Part shown: positions 16,790 to 24,756 of the stretch, in pieces
Layout: each line of letters begins with the position of its first letter
How positions within the stretch are numbered: the first letter of the stretch is position 1
Origin: Parafilimonas terrae
Lineage (GTDB): Bacteria; Bacteroidota; Bacteroidia; Chitinophagales; Chitinophagaceae
Reading direction: 5' to 3'
Assembly (NCBI RefSeq): GCF_900115755.1
Contig: NZ_FOXQ01000005.1
Span: 186,001 to 250,000 of the forward strand
DNA: 64,000 bases
Notes under the pieces: model-generated
What the model was told of the DNA's origin: nothing
Seen by the model: only the letters and a program-made list of their open reading frames with translations
Databases searched by the model: none
Program-made: the position numbers and the translations under genes

Positions 16790-19700
16790 TTAAAAGGTTG
16801 CATTTAATCCGAATGTAATAACCATAGGTATTGCGCCACCGGCTGCATCATAACCAAAAGACGTGGCATCCCCGCCATACTCTGCTGTGTAGCCTTTATT
16901 ATTTTTCCATGTAATAAGGTTTTGTGCATTGGCATAAATCCTTATTCCTTTAATGTGCAGGCTCTGCAGTGTATTTTGTGAAAAGCTGTATGACAACTGG
17001 ATATTTCTCAACCTGAAATAGCTTCCATCTTCAATATTATAGGTAGAACCCTGGTAGTTAACACGGTCTTTCTGGCTGATAATCGGCTCCCAGTTGGAAG
17101 TGCCTTCACCATGCCACCTGTTTAACTGGAAGGCTGCGTAGTTTACTCTCTGAAAAGGAGATTCCAGCGAATTCCAAACCCTGAATATTTCATTGCCATA
17201 AACGCCTGCACCGTCAATATCTAATGTAAAATTTTTGTAAGTAAGGCTTACAGAGGCGCCATACATAAAATCGGGTGATGGGTTTCCTATGAACGTTCTG
17301 TCACTGGCATCAATAACGCCGTCTCCATTTAAGTCGGCATATTTTCTATCGCCGGGCCTTACTTCACCTAAAGATGACTGGCTTGGCGATTTAATAATAT
17401 CGGCGTAAGACTGGAAAATACCTATTTGCTTATAACCGAAAAATGAACCAATCGGGTGGCCGGGAGCCGTACGGCTAACGGCAGTACCATTGTTTTGAGA
17501 AACCCTGTCAATAATCCCGGAAGGAAGATCTTCTGCCAGGGAAACCACTTTATTCTGCATAAAAGTGATATTACCGGAAAAGCTGATACTGAAATCTTTG
17601 GAGACAGATTGGTTCCAGGTGGCCAGGAATTCTTCCCCTGTATTGCGAAGTGATCCCCCGTTGATAATTTCGCTTGGCAAACCTATGGCTGATCTATCCA
17701 CATAAGTCATCAGGTCATTGGTTTTCCTGGTATAATAGGTTCCTTCAAAATGCAGCCTGTTATCAAAAGCATTTAACTCAATGCCAATATCTGCCGCATC
17801 AACTGTTTCCCAATGCAGGTCGGGGTTTACAAGATAACTTGCCTGGGCTGCATTGTAAATATAATTTCCAAAAACAGCAGCAACACCGGAAAGAAGTGAA
17901 GGATAAAAAGGATAAGGATAAGGATTGCTTGTACCAGGCTGGTTAGGCGTGCTTTGATTACCTAATACACCAATAGTACCATGTATTTTAAGATAATCGA
18001 ATATTTTCTGATTAGCCATAAAACCTTCCCTGCTTATATCCCAGCCGGCGCCAACCGCCCAGAAAGCCTGGCTGCGGTTTTGAGGAGGCAATTGGGATGA
18101 TGCATCATTGCGGAAAGAAGCATTAAGAAAATACTTGTTTTTATAACTGTATAAAGCCCTTGCGAGTTCTGATACCGTAGTTCTTTCATACTGGGAACTT
18201 GTGGCCAGCGTAAGGGCATCGCTTTCAAAACCGTTATTCAAATACCAGAATCTTTTATCATCCGGAATAGGTAATGAGCCGGGCGTATTGGAAGGTTTTG
18301 CAGTACCGCCGCGGTTAAAGTTGCCAAAATAATAAGTGGTAAACCCAGCAGTTAAAGTGAGCTTATGTACGCCGCCAAATGTGTTGGTGTAAGTTAATAT
18401 CTCATCCTGCTGATACTTTTTATAGGTTTGATTATTCTCTTCCACCTGTGTTGACTGGCTATATAAATAAGGCGTATTGTTTACAGGATTGTAAGCATAA
18501 TACAACGGTGTATATTTCCTGTAATCAATATAACTCTGGTCTGCATAGAAAGTGGAACGGAAATTAAGTTTGGGGGTAATATTTATATCGGCATAAATGC
18601 TCCCCACATACCTCATTTCCTGGTTAATTACTTTGTTCCAGGTGTTTTCAACTTCCAGTAAAGGATTTACAACACCTGAATTTTGAAGCGCCACATCAAG
18701 GCCTGAATAGAGGTTCTGGCTGATTGTATCAGTACCATACGGGTTTTGCACTACGAATGGCTGCAGCCCGGCAGAAACCTGTGGCATTACCTTTCTTGCA
18801 TTATCCAATACAGAACCGGCATCATAAGGATTATTGGTTCTTGCTACGTTAAGATTGAACCCAACTTTTATAACCTTATTGAATTTGTATTCATCATTCA
18901 GGTTAACGGTCATCTTTGTTAATTTCTGGCGGATGACAATGCCTTCATCATATATATAACCCAAAGACATCCCGAACTTATTCTTTTCTGAAGAGGAAGA
19001 TACATTCAGGCTGTTATTGCTGAACTGGCCAGACCTTGTAACAGCATCTATCCAATCTGTATTTGCAGTTAAAAAAGAATAATCGGGGGTAGGCGCATTA
19101 TTGTTATCATTCTCTTCCTTAAACAGCATATCAAAACCTGCCGCATCCACCATTTTTATTTTATTCACCAATCTTTTAAAGCCATAAGAAGCATTAAAGT
19201 TCACAATGGTTTGACCGGCCTTTGCGCTTTTTGTTGTTATCACAATAGCACCGGTTGCGCCTCTTACACCAAAGATGGCCAGTGAAGACGGATCTTTCAA
19301 AACTTCAATAGACTGTATATCGTTTGGATTGAGGTAATCTATATTATCATTTAAAATTCCGTCAACCACATATAAGGGATGCACCTGTCCAATACTAACA
19401 GTACCGCGTATCCTGATATCCGGAGCGGCGCCGGGCGTACCATTATTAACAACAGAAAGACCGGTAACCTTTCCCTGCAATGAAGCTACCGGGTTTGGAT
19501 TGGGCTTATCGGCAATTTCTTTACCTTGTATTGTAGATATAGACCCGGTGAGGTCTCTTTTCTGCGCGACACCATAACCTATAACCACCACATCTGTTAG
19601 CTGCGAAGACGTTGAGGTTAATGATATATCAATAGTTGTTCTGTTACCAACATTTACATCCTGCTCTTCAAAACCAACATAAGAAAATGTGAGAACATCG

Positions 19701-19924
19701 GAGGGCGATGCATTTATCTGGTAAACTCCCTCACTGTTTGTTACTACTCCTGTTTTGGTTCCTTTTTTCTGCACAGAAACTCCGGACAGCGGCTTGCCGC
19801 TTGAATCGGTTACAGTACCTGAAACCAGGTTCTGACCCTGGGCATGGCTATTAAAAGCACACAACAGCATTACGGTAAGTATTGCTGTTATACTTAGCCA
19901 ACATTTGCGTTTTAAATAACTCAT
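16790..19924 (-). CDS. SusC/RagA-family TonB-dependent outer-membrane transporter
   Basis: TonB-dependent importer of 1044 residues. A signal peptide (ITAILTVMLLCAFNSHAQ) is followed by a carboxypeptidase-D-like regulatory domain (VSGTVTDSSGKPLSGVSV) and the SusC-type plug with VVIGYGVAQKRDLTGSIS and PLYVVDGILNDNIDYLNPNDIQ. The beta-barrel ends in MVITFGLNATF. The start at 19924 gives a normal signal peptide; the frame stays open to 20020 but that extension is not signal-like. With SusD it forms the active uptake pair of this locus. No ECF sigma, anti-sigma or hybrid regulator lies next to it, so its regulator is elsewhere. Confidence 0.96.
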   Translation of the reverse strand: MSYLKRKCWLSITAILTVMLLCAFNSHAQGQNLVSGTVTDSSGKPLSGVSVQKKGTKTGVVTNSEGVYQINASPSDVLTFSYVGFEEQDVNVGNRTTIDISLTSTSSQLTDVVVIGYGVAQKRDLTGSISTIQGKEIADKPNPNPVASLQGKVTGLSVVNNGTPGAAPDIRIRGTVSIGQVHPLYVVDGILNDNIDYLNPNDIQSIEVLKDPSSLAIFGVRGATGAIVITTKSAKAGQTIVNFNASYGFKRLVNKIKMVDAAGFDMLFKEENDNNNAPTPDYSFLTANTDWIDAVTRSGQFSNNSLNVSSSSEKNKFGMSLGYIYDEGIVIRQKLTKMTVNLNDEYKFNKVIKVGFNLNVARTNNPYDAGSVLDNARKVMPQVSAGLQPFVVQNPYGTDTISQNLYSGLDVALQNSGVVNPLLEVENTWNKVINQEMRYVGSIYADINITPKLNFRSTFYADQSYIDYRKYTPLYYAYNPVNNTPYLYSQSTQVEENNQTYKKYQQDEILTYTNTFGGVHKLTLTAGFTTYYFGNFNRGGTAKPSNTPGSLPIPDDKRFWYLNNGFESDALTLATSSQYERTTVSELARALYSYKNKYFLNASFRNDASSQLPPQNRSQAFWAVGAGWDISREGFMANQKIFDYLKIHGTIGVLGNQSTPNQPGTSNPYPYPFYPSLLSGVAAVFGNYIYNAAQASYLVNPDLHWETVDAADIGIELNAFDNRLHFEGTYYTRKTNDLMTYVDRSAIGLPSEIINGGSLRNTGEEFLATWNQSVSKDFSISFSGNITFMQNKVVSLAEDLPSGIIDRVSQNNGTAVSRTAPGHPIGSFFGYKQIGIFQSYADIIKSPSQSSLGEVRPGDRKYADLNGDGVIDASDRTFIGNPSPDFMYGASVSLTYKNFTLDIDGAGVYGNEIFRVWNSLESPFQRVNYAAFQLNRWHGEGTSNWEPIISQKDRVNYQGSTYNIEDGSYFRLRNIQLSYSFSQNTLQSLHIKGIRIYANAQNLITWKNNKGYTAEYGGDATSFGYDAAGGAIPMVITFGLNATF

Positions 19925-20194
19925 ATAATTATTCAATTTTATTTCAGAGGTTAAAAGGATTTGGTGCGGTCCACAGAAGCAATTCCGAATTACTAACAAC
20001 TTAATTTTCCAAGCAAACATTAATAAACCTTACTGGATTATTAAAGAGGCGGCAGGTTTATTCATTAACACTAAAGACACATCTTGCGCAAACAGTGCTG
20101 CAAACCACTGTAAATTCCTTAACACAAAATTGACTGTACATTATTGGGTATAATAAAAGTTTTACCGGGGTACTTTACAATATCCTAATCTTAC

Positions 20195-20208
20195 CTAACA
20201 GTCGTTAG
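20195..20208. promoter_or_regulatory. paaA operator (candidate): Inverted repeat CTAAC-N4-GTTAG, candidate TetR-type operator
   Basis: CTAACAGTCGTTAG lies 19 bases before the paaA start and overlaps the expected promoter. Phenylacetate operons are often repressed by TetR-type (PaaR) or GntR-type (PaaX) proteins that bind palindromes here. No such regulator gene is in the window. Confidence 0.45.
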
Positions 20209-20215
20209 TAAATCC

Positions 20216-20223
20216 TATTTTTG
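20216..20223 (+). promoter_or_regulatory. Bacteroidota -7 box TATTTTTG before paaA
   Basis: It matches TAnnTTTG 4 bases before the ATG, so a transcript from it would be essentially leaderless. The -33 region is weak. The rest of the roughly 300-base gap back to SusC shows no further gene. Confidence 0.3.
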
Positions 20224-20227
20224 TTAT

Positions 20228-21175
20228 ATGCAATCACACCAATTTGAAAACAGGTTTCAGCAAAAGATAGATGCTGAAACCAAAATTGAGCCGAAGGACT
20301 GGATGCCCGATGCTTACCGCAAAACATTGATTCGCCAGATAAGCCAGCATGCACACAGTGAAATCGTGGGCATGCTGCCCGAAGGTAACTGGATAAGCCG
20401 GGCGCCATCTTTAAAGCGCAAAGCCATCCTCCTGGCCAAAGTGCAGGATGAAGCCGGGCACGGCCTTTACCTTTATTCGGCCTGCGAAACGCTTGGCATT
20501 GCCCGCGAAGAAACCATTAATGACCTGCATAGCGGCAAAGCCAAATATTCATCCATTTTTAATTATCCCACTTTAACCTGGGCCGATATTGGCGCCATTG
20601 GCTGGCTGGTGGATGGCGCGGCCATTTTAAACCAGGTAATGCTTTGCCGCACATCGTATGGTCCTTATGCAAGAGCTATGGTAAGAATTTGTAAAGAAGA
20701 GAGCTTTCATCAACGGCAGGGCTTTGATATTTTACTGACCTTAAGCAATGGCACCGAAGCGCAAAAAACAATGTGCCAGGATGCTATTAACCGCTGGTGG
20801 TGGCCTTCGCTGATGATGTTTGGCCCAAAAGATTCTGAAAGCACCAATTCAGACCAAAGCATGAAGTGGAAGATCAAGCGCAAAACCAATGATGAATTGC
20901 GCCAGCAGTTTGTGGATATGTGCGCCGAACAGGTAAAAGTTTTAAATATGGTTTTGCCTGATAAAGATTTACAATGGAATGCAGCAAGGCAACATTACGA
21001 TTTTGGCGGGATAGACTGGAATGAATTCTGGAACGTGGTAAAAGGCAACGGCCCCTGCAACAAAGAAAGACTGGCAGCCCGCCGCAAAGCGCATGATGAC
21101 GGCGCCTGGGTTCGCGAAGCGGCAGCGGCTTATGCAGCAAAAAGAGCTAACAAACAGGAAATAAAAGCAGCATAA
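20228..21175 (+). CDS. paaA: 1,2-phenylacetyl-CoA epoxidase catalytic subunit PaaA
   Basis: Di-iron catalytic subunit of 315 residues of the PaaABCE multicomponent monooxygenase, which epoxidises the ring of phenylacetyl-CoA in the cytoplasm. Iron-ligand motifs are visible: E45 in [14 protein letters not shown]75-x-x-H78 in [12 protein letters not shown], and E158-x-x-H161 in [35 protein letters not shown] is a strong PaaA signature. The length is normal. Its last base overlaps the start of the ORF6N frame that follows. The matching reductase gene paaE is not in the window. Confidence 0.97.
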   Translation: MQSHQFENRFQQKIDAETKIEPKDWMPDAYRKTLIRQISQHAHSEIVGMLPEGNWISRAPSLKRKAILLAKVQDEAGHGLYLYSACETLGIAREETINDLHSGKAKYSSIFNYPTLTWADIGAIGWLVDGAAILNQVMLCRTSYGPYARAMVRICKEESFHQRQGFDILLTLSNGTEAQKTMCQDAINRWWWPSLMMFGPKDSESTNSDQSMKWKIKRKTNDELRQQFVDMCAEQVKVLNMVLPDKDLQWNAARQHYDFGGIDWNEFWNVVKGNGPCNKERLAARRKAHDDGAWVREAAAAYAAKRANKQEIKAA

Positions 21176-21682
21176 TGCAATTAACTTCTATTCAAAATAA
21201 AATATATGAAATATGGGGTCAAAAAATAATACTTGGCTTTGACCTGGCCGCCATGTATGAAACAGAAACAAGAACTTTAAAACAGGCGGTAAAGCGAAAC
21301 ATTACAAGGTTCCCTGGAGATTTTATGTTTCAGCTTACAAAAAAAGAAGTTGAGAATATGGTATCACAAAATGTGATACCTTCTAAACAAAAATTAGGTG
21401 GCGCATTGCCCTTTGCATTTTACCGAACAGGGTGTGGCCATGCTTTCAAGTGTATTAAACAGCGAACGCGCCATACAGGTAAATATAATTATAATAAGAA
21501 CTTTTGTTTTAGTGCGCCAATATGCACTGAATTATAAAGAGCTTGCTTCAAAATTGCCGGCATTAGAAAAAAAGTATAATAAAAATTTCAAAGTGGCTTT
21601 TGAGGCGTTGAATAAATTAATTGAAGAAAAAGAAAACCAGCTTTCTTTCGAGCGAAAGGAAAGAACTGGTTTTAAAAAATGA
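21175..21682 (+). pseudogene. ORF6N-domain protein with a +1 frameshift
   Basis: The first frame encodes a typical ORF6N N-terminus (IYEIWGQKIILGFDLAAMYE then TLKQAVKRNITRFPGDFMFQLTKKE). At the run of four Ts at 21418-21421 the family sequence moves to the second frame, which continues TEQGVAMLSSVLNSERAIQVN and a helical tail to the stop at 21680-21682. Removing one T restores ALPFAFTEQGVAM, the expected ORF6N motif. ORF6N is a putative DNA-binding domain common in phages and Bacteroidota accessory genes. It sits between paaA and paaB, where operons normally have nothing. It may be a real inactivating mutation, a slippage site or a base-calling error. Confidence 0.8.
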
Positions 21683-21689
21683 TTTTGTT

Positions 21690-22067
21690 ATGCAGCAGTT
21701 TATCAGAAAATTTTATTACGGCGATATTCCTGATGATATTTCAGGAGAAGGTTTGAAGCCTGCACAAACAGGAGAAAGTGCAGAAGAAGCATCCTGGCCT
21801 TTATGGGAAGTATTCATCCGCAGCAAACAAGGCCTTGACCATAAACATGCCGGCAGCCTGCATGCCGCCGATGCGCAAATGGCTATTGAAAACGCACGGG
21901 ATGTTTATACCCGCCGTAATGAAGGTGTAAGTATTTGGGTAGTTGAAAGCAAATACATTCATGCATCCAATCCTGATGATGCAGAAAGCTTTTATGAACC
22001 GGCGAGCGACAAAGTTTACCGCCATCCTACGTTTTATGAATTGCCGGAGGCAGTGAGGAATATGTAG
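21690..22067 (+). CDS. paaB: 1,2-phenylacetyl-CoA epoxidase structural subunit PaaB
   Basis: Small structural subunit of the epoxidase, 125 residues. The core SWPLWEVFIRSKQGLDHKHAGSLHAADAQMAIENARDVYTRRNEGVSIWVV matches PaaB throughout (key blocks WPLWEVF, HAGSLHA, ARDVYTRR). The end is HPTFYELPEAVRNM. An N-terminal extension of about 37 residues precedes the core. The ATG at 21690 lies 7 bases after the ORF6N stop and is preferred to an upstream TTG inside the ORF6N frame. It is followed by an octanucleotide-repeat tract rather than directly by paaC. Confidence 0.95.
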   Translation: MQQFIRKFYYGDIPDDISGEGLKPAQTGESAEEASWPLWEVFIRSKQGLDHKHAGSLHAADAQMAIENARDVYTRRNEGVSIWVVESKYIHASNPDDAESFYEPASDKVYRHPTFYELPEAVRNM

Positions 22068-22070
22068 GTG

Positions 22071-22094
22071 TTAGTTGAGTAGTTGATTGGTTGA
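22071..22094. repeat. Octanucleotide repeat, three units, reverse orientation
   Basis: Three 8-base units TTAGTTGA, GTAGTTGA and TTGGTTGA begin four bases after the paaB stop. They are the reverse complement of the TCAACYNN units at 22541-22580, so the four-helix gene is flanked by inverted copies matching over about 24 bases. Confidence 0.85.
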
Positions 22095-22122
22095 TATGTA
22101 TTGAAAAGAATAAATGTAGTTT

Positions 22123-22497
22123 ATGAATGAGCATTCACATAAAAGTTTTACCGAGCTTGAAGTATGGAAAAAAGCAAGGGCCTTGAAAAACGAAATCAAA
22201 GAATTGTCAGAATCTTTTCCAGTGGAAGAGAAATACAGGTTAACCGATCAAATTATACGCTCGTCAAGAGGCATTAATGCCGCCGTTGCAGAAGGCCATG
22301 GACGATATACTTTCAAAGATCAGTTACATTTTTGCATAATTGCAAGAGGATCATTATCAGAAACTCACAATCACTTTATTGATGCCTTTGACTGCAAGTA
22401 CATTACTGAAGACCGACTAAACTATTTCAAAAATAAGATTGAAGAAGTTGAAAGGCTTCTGAACGGATATATCGCTTACCTCAGAAAAAACGTATAA
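22123..22497 (+). CDS. Four-helix bundle protein, IVS/S23 family
   Basis: Protein of 124 residues of the family first known from intervening sequences of 23S rRNA genes. Motifs are FTELEVWKKARALKNEI near the start, YRLTDQIIRSSRGINAAVAEGHGR in the middle and a helical C-terminus. Solved members form pentameric four-helix bundles; the cellular role is unknown. Here it stands alone between paaB and paaC, not in an rRNA gene, flanked by inverted octanucleotide repeats, and ends 2 bases before paaC. It looks like an acquired insert in the paa operon. Confidence 0.9.
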   Translation: MNEHSHKSFTELEVWKKARALKNEIKELSESFPVEEKYRLTDQIIRSSRGINAAVAEGHGRYTFKDQLHFCIIARGSLSETHNHFIDAFDCKYITEDRLNYFKNKIEEVERLLNGYIAYLRKNV

Positions 22498-22499
22498 AC

Positions 22500-23345
22500 A
22501 TGTCTGTAGCTTCACATACAAAGAATAATCTGCAATCAGATCAACCAATCAACTACTCAACTACTCAACTACTCAACTACACCACGCATCTCGCTGATAA
22601 CACCCTCATCCTGGCGCAGCGCAGCAGCGCGTGGTGCGGCCACGGGCCAATACTGGAACAGGATATTGCCATCACCAATATTTCATTGGACATTTTAGGG
22701 CAGGCAAGAAATTTTTACCAGTATGCGGCCCAACTTATCAACCAGTCAACCAATCAACCAATCAACTGCTCAACCATTCAACCTGCAACTGAAGACGCCC
22801 TTGCTTACCACCGCGACAGCCGTGAATTTAAAAACTGCCTGCTCGTTGAACAGGAAAATGGCGACTGGGGCAAAACCATATTGCGCTTATTTCTTTTCAG
22901 CAGTTATCAATATTTGCTGTACGAAAAATTGCAACACAGTAATGATGGGCAGCTCGCAGCCATAGCAGCAAAGGCATTAAAAGAAGTTGCGTACCATGTG
23001 CGATGGAGCAGTGAATGGGTAATTCGTTTGGGCGATGGAACAGGTGAAAGCCATCAGCGCATGGTAAATGCAATTGACGAACTTTGGCCTTACATTGATG
23101 AATTATTTATAAATGCAGGATATGAAGAGGCATTGCTTGAAGACAATATTGCAGTTGACGTTTCTGCGTTAAAAGAAAAATGGTTCGAAAAAATTTTACC
23201 CGTTTTTAATGAAGCAACTTTGCAGGCGCCGCAAAATATGTTTGCGAAAACCGGCGGTAAGCAAGGCATTCATTCAGAACAATTGGGTTACATACTTGCA
23301 GAAATGCAGTTCATGCAAAGAGCATATCCAAATTCAACGTGGTAA
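22500..23345 (+). CDS. paaC: 1,2-phenylacetyl-CoA epoxidase subunit PaaC with repeat-derived insertions
   Basis: Structural partner of PaaA in the epoxidase, 281 residues against about 250 for typical PaaC. Family blocks are THLADNTLILAQRSSAWCGHGPILEQDIAITNISLDILGQARNFYQYAAQL (key WCGHGP, NISLDILGQAR), AYHRDSREFKNCLLVEQENGDW, and LKEVAYHVRWSSEWVIRLGDGTGESHQRM. Residues about 14-27 (PINYSTTQLLNY) and 80-96 (QSTNQPINCSTIQP) are not PaaC-like; they are translated octanucleotide repeats, one before the conserved start and one in the loop after YQYAAQL. The reading frame is kept. Whether they are tolerated or harmful is unknown. Confidence 0.94.
   Translation: MSVASHTKNNLQSDQPINYSTTQLLNYTTHLADNTLILAQRSSAWCGHGPILEQDIAITNISLDILGQARNFYQYAAQLINQSTNQPINCSTIQPATEDALAYHRDSREFKNCLLVEQENGDWGKTILRLFLFSSYQYLLYEKLQHSNDGQLAAIAAKALKEVAYHVRWSSEWVIRLGDGTGESHQRMVNAIDELWPYIDELFINAGYEEALLEDNIAVDVSALKEKWFEKILPVFNEATLQAPQNMFAKTGGKQGIHSEQLGYILAEMQFMQRAYPNSTW
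22541..22580. repeat. Octanucleotide repeat inside paaC, five units
   Basis: TCAACCAA followed by four perfect copies of TCAACTAC. It encodes an extra N-terminal segment of PaaC. In this orientation no frame contains a stop; the other strand has a TGA in every unit. Confidence 0.9.
22738..22785. repeat. Second octanucleotide repeat inside paaC, six units
   Basis: Units are TCAACCAG, TCAACCAA, TCAACCAA, TCAACTGC, TCAACCAT and TCAACCTG. Forty-eight bases equal sixteen codons, so the frame is preserved. It encodes an added loop in PaaC. Confidence 0.88.
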
Positions 23346-23363
23346 GCCTTGAAAGAAGTTATT

Positions 23364-23870
23364 ATGATTCATGAAAAAGATATAACAGAAGATGCCTTAC
23401 TGAAGATATTGGAAACGGTTACTGATCCTGAAGTACCGGTACTCTCCATTATTGACCTTGGTATTGTAAGAAAAATAGAAATCTCTGCATCCGGCAGTTT
23501 ACAGGTTTTTATTACGCCAACCTATACCGGCTGCCCGGCAATGGATGTAATTAAAACAAACATCAGGCTGGTATTATTGGAGAATGGTTTTAATAACGCT
23601 GAAATAAAGACCGTTTTATCTCCCGTCTGGACAACCGATTGGATGACTAAAACGGGCAAACAAAAATTAAGAGATTATGGCATTGCACCGCCAAACATTA
23701 AACAGCAGGTTTGCACACTCGAAGCTTTTCAAAAAGATGAAGCCGTTCAGTGCCCGCATTGCAATTCCTATCATACTCACCTGGTAAGCCGCTTTGGTTC
23801 CACGCCCTGCAAAGCACTATATAAATGCGATGATTGCCTGGAGCCGTTCGATTATTTTAAATGTCATTAA
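23364..23870 (+). CDS. paaD: PaaD-like Fe-S/metal maturation protein
   Basis: Protein of 168 residues with an N-terminal MIP18/DUF59 domain (TDPEVPVLSIIDLGIVRKIEI, TPTYTGCPAMDVIK) and a C-terminal cysteine cluster CPHCNSYHT...CKALYKCDDCLEPFDYFKC. PaaD is needed for assembly of the phenylacetyl-CoA epoxidase, probably in metal-centre maturation. The ATG at 23364 is preferred; a TTG five codons upstream (23349) is possible. It follows paaC by 18 bases in the same operon. Confidence 0.93.
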   Translation: MIHEKDITEDALLKILETVTDPEVPVLSIIDLGIVRKIEISASGSLQVFITPTYTGCPAMDVIKTNIRLVLLENGFNNAEIKTVLSPVWTTDWMTKTGKQKLRDYGIAPPNIKQQVCTLEAFQKDEAVQCPHCNSYHTHLVSRFGSTPCKALYKCDDCLEPFDYFKCH

Positions 23871-23918
23871 TTCGCACTTTATTTTCAAAATTATTTGACC
23901 AAATTTTTTGTTTTGATT

Positions 23919-24689
23919 ATGTCAACTATTCTGTTTGAAGTAAAGGGCAACATTGGTTTTATAACATTAAACCGTCCCGAAAAATTAAATGCATTTAACC
24001 GCGAAATGGCTTTGTTGCTGCAGGAGAAATTAGATGAATGCAATAATTCAAAAGAAGTACGTTGCGTTTATTTAACGGGCAGCGGAAAAGGTTTTTGCGC
24101 CGGGCAGGACCTTGCCGAAGTTTCAGATTCCAGGGAAATGAATATTATTTTACGGGAACAATTCAATCCTATTGTTTCAAAAATCCGCAAGCTTGAAAAG
24201 CCTGTTATCGCTGCCATAAACGGCGTTGCTGCCGGCGCCGGCGCCAACATAGCTTTATGTTGCGATATAATTGTTGCAACAGCATCAGCTTCATTCATAC
24301 AGGCTTTCAGCAAAATTGGTTTAATACCCGATAGCGGCGGCACATTTATGTTGCCACGATTAATTGGCTGGCAAAAAGCAAGCGCTTTAATGATGACAGG
24401 CGATAAAGTAAACGCAGATGAAGCAGAGCGATTAGGCATGATCTATAAAGTTTTTGCAGATGATGTTTTTGATATGGAAGCAAAGAAGCTCGCCGCAACA
24501 CTTGCTGCAATGCCAACCCGTGGTTTATGGTTTACCAAACAGGCTTTAAACTGGGCATTGAGCCACACCTGGTATGAACAGCTTTCCAATGAAGATAAAC
24601 TGCAGCAGCGTGCGGCTGATACCTGCGATTTTAAAGAAGGCGTTCAGGCTTTCCTCGAAAAAAGAAAACCGGTGTTTAAGGGGGAATAG
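23919..24689 (+). CDS. paaG: PaaG-like 1,2-epoxyphenylacetyl-CoA isomerase (enoyl-CoA hydratase family)
   Basis: Crotonase-fold protein of 256 residues. Motifs are LNRPEKLNAFNREM, GKGFCAGQDLAEV (oxyanion hole), AAINGVAAGAGANIALCCDIIVA, and FIQAFSKIGLIPDSGGTFMLPRLIG with D138. The last matches PaaG-type isomerases, which convert the ring epoxide to an oxepin. Ordinary hydratases usually carry Glu near that position. The ATG at 23919 gives MSTILFEVKGNIG; an upstream TTG is unlikely. It is the last gene of this paa run. Later pathway genes (paaZ, paaH, paaJ, paaK) are not in the window. Confidence 0.88.
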   Translation: MSTILFEVKGNIGFITLNRPEKLNAFNREMALLLQEKLDECNNSKEVRCVYLTGSGKGFCAGQDLAEVSDSREMNIILREQFNPIVSKIRKLEKPVIAAINGVAAGAGANIALCCDIIVATASASFIQAFSKIGLIPDSGGTFMLPRLIGWQKASALMMTGDKVNADEAERLGMIYKVFADDVFDMEAKKLAATLAAMPTRGLWFTKQALNWALSHTWYEQLSNEDKLQQRAADTCDFKEGVQAFLEKRKPVFKGE

Positions 24690-24702
24690 CTTAGGGCCAT
24701 GC

Positions 24703-24756
24703 GCCACAAGCTGTGAGCTTTTAACTTCATCTTATTCAGTTTACCATTCACATTCA
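24703..24756. repeat. Intergenic AGCT-rich mini-repeat between convergent genes
   Basis: A short tract with CACAAGCTGTGAGCTTTTAAC and a following AT-rich stretch fills the convergent gap. Similar AGCTGTGAGC-like tracts occur at 36064-36093 and 37556-37600, suggesting a small dispersed repeat. Confidence 0.4.

Noticed and set aside
19925-20020. N-terminal extension of the SusC protein
   Set aside because: The extension is not signal-like, while the ATG at 19924 gives a normal signal peptide.
21621-21689. Longer PaaB starting at a TTG inside the ORF6N frame
   Set aside because: The added residues come from the ORF6N reading frame and are not PaaB-like; an ATG at 21690 is available.
22541-22785. 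Octanucleotide tracts as a CRISPR array
   Set aside because: Units are 8 bases, directly tandem and without spacers; no cas genes are present.
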